NCBI RefSeq assembly: GCF_000482785.1
Contig: NZ_AXWS01000008.1
Location: 496,001-560,000 of the forward strand
Length of the DNA: 64,000 bases
Origin: Derxia gummosa DSM 723
GTDB lineage: Bacteria > Pseudomonadota > Gammaproteobacteria > Burkholderiales > Burkholderiaceae_E
Reading direction: 5' to 3'
This document shows positions 62,278-64,000 of this stretch, piece by piece. Every line of letters starts with the position of its first letter. The first letter of the stretch is position 1. Below the pieces are notes generated by a model. That model made no database searches, was not told the origin of the DNA, and saw only the letters and a program-made list of their open reading frames with translations. Made by a program: the position numbers and the translations under genes.

Positions 62278-64000
62278 TCAGCCCGCCGCGCGCTTTGCCC
62301 GTTCCGCCAGGAACTCGCCGAGGATGCGCGCGGTGTGCGAGCGCCCCGGCGCCGCCACGAGCGCGGCCGGCGGCCCTTCGGCCACCACCTCGCCGCCGCG
62401 CGTGCCGCCCTCGGGGCCGAGATCGACCAGCCAGTCGGCCTCGGCGATGAGGTCGAGGTCATGCTCGATCACCACCACCGTGTTGCCGCCGTCCACGAGC
62501 CGGTGCAGCACATGGATGAGCTTTTCCACGTCGCTCATGTGCAGGCCCACCGTCGGCTCGTCGAGCACGTAGAGCGTGCGCGGCGCGCGCTGGCCCCGGC
62601 GCGTGATGTCGTCGCGCACCTTGGCCAGTTCGGTCACGAGCTTGATGCGCTGCGCCTCGCCGCCCGACAGCGTCGGGCTCGGCTGGCCGAGCGTGAGATA
62701 GCCGAGGCCGACGTCCTGCATGAGCTTGAGCGCATGCAGCAGCTTGGGATGGTTCTCGAAGTAGCCGATGGCGTCGTCGATATTCATCGCGAGCACGTCG
62801 CCGATCGACTTCCCGCGCAGCTTCACCTCCAGCGTCGCGCGGTTGAAGCGCGCGCCGCCGCAGGCTTCGCACACCGTCTTCACGTCGGGCAGGAAGCTCA
62901 TCTCGACCGTGGTCACGCCCTGGCCTTCGCAGGTTTCGCAGCGGCCGCCCGAGGTGTTGAAGCTGAAACGCGACGGCGTGTAGCCGCGCAGCCGCGCGTC
63001 CTGGCTGTCGGCAAAGAGCTTGCGGATCTCGTCCCAGATGCCGACGTAGGTGGCCGGGCAGGAGCGCGGCGTCTTGCCGATCGGCGTCTGGTCCACCTCC
63101 AGCACGCGGTCGATGAGGTCGAGGCCGGCCAGCGTGCCGCCGCCGCGTGCAAGCGTTTGCGGCGGCGTCGGCTCCTTGGGCGGCACGCCGTTGCGCGCGA
63201 CCACCACGCGATGCGCGTTGTCGTGCAGCACCTCGCGCGCGAGCGTCGATTTGCCCGAGCCGCTCACGCCCGTCACCACGGTCAGGCGGCCGAGCGGGAA
63301 ATCGGCATCGACGCCGCGCAGGTTGTGCAGCGCCGCGCCGCGCAATTGCAGGCGCGGCGTGTCAGCCTCGACCGGGCGCAGCTCGTGCAGCGGATGCTGG
63401 AGCGGGTGATGCAGGAAGCGGCCGGTGATGGAGGTGGCCGGGTCGAGTTCGTCGGCCGAGCCCTGGCCGACGATGCTGCCGCCGCGCACGCCGGCGCCGG
63501 GGCCGATGTCGATCACATGGTCGGCGCGGCGGATCGTGTCTTCATCGTGCTCGACCACGACCAGCGTGTTGCCGTTGGCGCGCAGCTTGTCGAGCACGTC
63601 GAGCAGCATGCGGTTGTCGCGCGGATGCAGGCCGATGGTCGGCTCGTCGAGGATGTAGCAGACGCCTTGCAGGCTGGACCCGAGCTGGGCCGCGAGCCGG
63701 ATGCGCTGGGCCTCGCCGCCCGACAGCGTGGGCGCGGCGCGGTCGAGCGCGAGGTAGTCGAGACCGACTTCGGCGAGGAAGCTCAGCCGCGCGCGGATCT
63801 CGGTGATGACGTCGCGCGCGATCGCGCCTTCGCGGCCGTCAAGCTGGAGGCCATCGACGAAGCCGGCGCAATCGAGCACCGATTGCGCGCTCACCTCGGC
63901 GATCGAGCGGTCGCGGAAGCGCACCGCGAGCGCGACCGGATTGAGCCGCGCGCCGTGGCAGGCGGGGCAGGGCTCCTCGATCTCGCCGGCGGAACGCGCG
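62278..64000 (-). CDS. uvrA: Excinuclease ABC subunit A, C-terminal part (cut by window edge)
   Basis: About 574 codons are in the window; the gene continues past 64000. At the edge the zinc-binding CPACHGARL is visible, then LSGGEAQRIRLAAQLGS and ILDEPTIGLHPRDN of the first ATPase, Walker [11 protein letters not shown] of the second, the zinc knuckle CETCEGQG...CEACGG, ADSQDARLRGYTPSRFSFN, a second LSGGEAQRIKLVTELAK and LDEPTVGLH. UvrA recognises DNA damage with UvrB in nucleotide excision repair. No internal ATG at 63924 should be taken as start; the frame stays open to the edge. A palindrome copy (63148) lies inside. Confidence 0.95.
   Translation of the reverse strand, partial: ARSAGEIEEPCPACHGARLNPVALAVRFRDRSIAEVSAQSVLDCAGFVDGLQLDGREGAIARDVITEIRARLSFLAEVGLDYLALDRAAPTLSGGEAQRIRLAAQLGSSLQGVCYILDEPTIGLHPRDNRMLLDVLDKLRANGNTLVVVEHDEDTIRRADHVIDIGPGAGVRGGSIVGQGSADELDPATSITGRFLHHPLQHPLHELRPVEADTPRLQLRGAALHNLRGVDADFPLGRLTVVTGVSGSGKSTLAREVLHDNAHRVVVARNGVPPKEPTPPQTLARGGGTLAGLDLIDRVLEVDQTPIGKTPRSCPATYVGIWDEIRKLFADSQDARLRGYTPSRFSFNTSGGRCETCEGQGVTTVEMSFLPDVKTVCEACGGARFNRATLEVKLRGKSIGDVLAMNIDDAIGYFENHPKLLHALKLMQDVGLGYLTLGQPSPTLSGGEAQRIKLVTELAKVRDDITRRGQRAPRTLYVLDEPTVGLHMSDVEKLIHVLHRLVDGGNTVVVIEHDLDLIAEADWLVDLGPEGGTRGGEVVAEGPPAALVAAPGRSHTARILGEFLAERAKRAAG

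Overview
The window comes from a very GC-rich (by eye well over 70 %) Gram-negative bacterium, most likely a methylotrophic betaproteobacterium of the Burkholderiales type. Pointers are a hemC-hemD-hemX-hemY run, a Burkholderia-type trimeric porin, PEP-CTERM surface proteins, sigma-54 control, and a nearly continuous island for tetrahydromethanopterin (H4MPT)/methanofuran-linked C1 transfer. No tRNA, rRNA, CRISPR array, insertion sequence or prophage was seen.

Layout. 1-1894 (minus): an exported type I sulfatase followed by the start of another exported protein cut by the window edge. 2231-7287: macA-macB-outer-membrane-factor efflux operon. 7487-9108: two paralogous PEP-CTERM proteins with a shared upstream sequence. 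9247-44041: the C1 island. Its first part carries a pterin dehydratase-like gene, beta-RFAP synthase, mtdB, an ATP-grasp gene, mch, a RimK-type ATP-grasp gene (orf5), a CitG-like gene (orf7) and fae, closed by a strong terminator. A folB-like gene (minus) and a sigma-54 activator diverge next. An archaeal-type flavoprotein, a dihydropteroate-synthase-like protein, a DUF447 protein and mfnB follow. A lower-GC insert holds a betaine-type binding protein, a porin and two unknown genes. A methanofuran set on the minus strand (MfnE-, MfnF- and MfnD-like) faces a HisA-like gene. Then come fhcB-fhcA-fhcD-fhcC, a second fae-like gene lacking the catalytic His, a pabB-pabC fusion and mxaRSACKL, the chaperone/maturation genes of methanol dehydrogenase, without mxaFJGI in view.

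44042-46978: an AT-richer spacer, a polysaccharide pyruvyl transferase gene and a LacI-family regulator (minus). 47161-51535: hemCDXY. 51861-62271: three tandem pairs of a DUF1800 lipoprotein and a Tat-exported DUF1501 protein. 62278-64000 (minus): C-terminal part of uvrA.

How the genes work together. Methanol dehydrogenase matured by Mxa proteins (structural genes elsewhere) yields formaldehyde. Fae condenses it with H4MPT, MtdB oxidises it, Mch hydrolyses it, and the FhcABCD complex passes the formyl group to methanofuran and releases formate. RFAP synthase, the FolB-like, DHPS-like, flavoprotein, orf5/orf7 and PabBC genes supply the pterin cofactor, and the mfn genes supply the furan cofactor. 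Candidate sigma-54 promoters precede several of these units and the activator gene sits inside the island.

The least explained signal is a degenerate 14-bp palindrome, about TGCAARCGNTTGCA, occurring more than 20 times, mostly inside genes, in all reading frames and using codons that are otherwise rare here.
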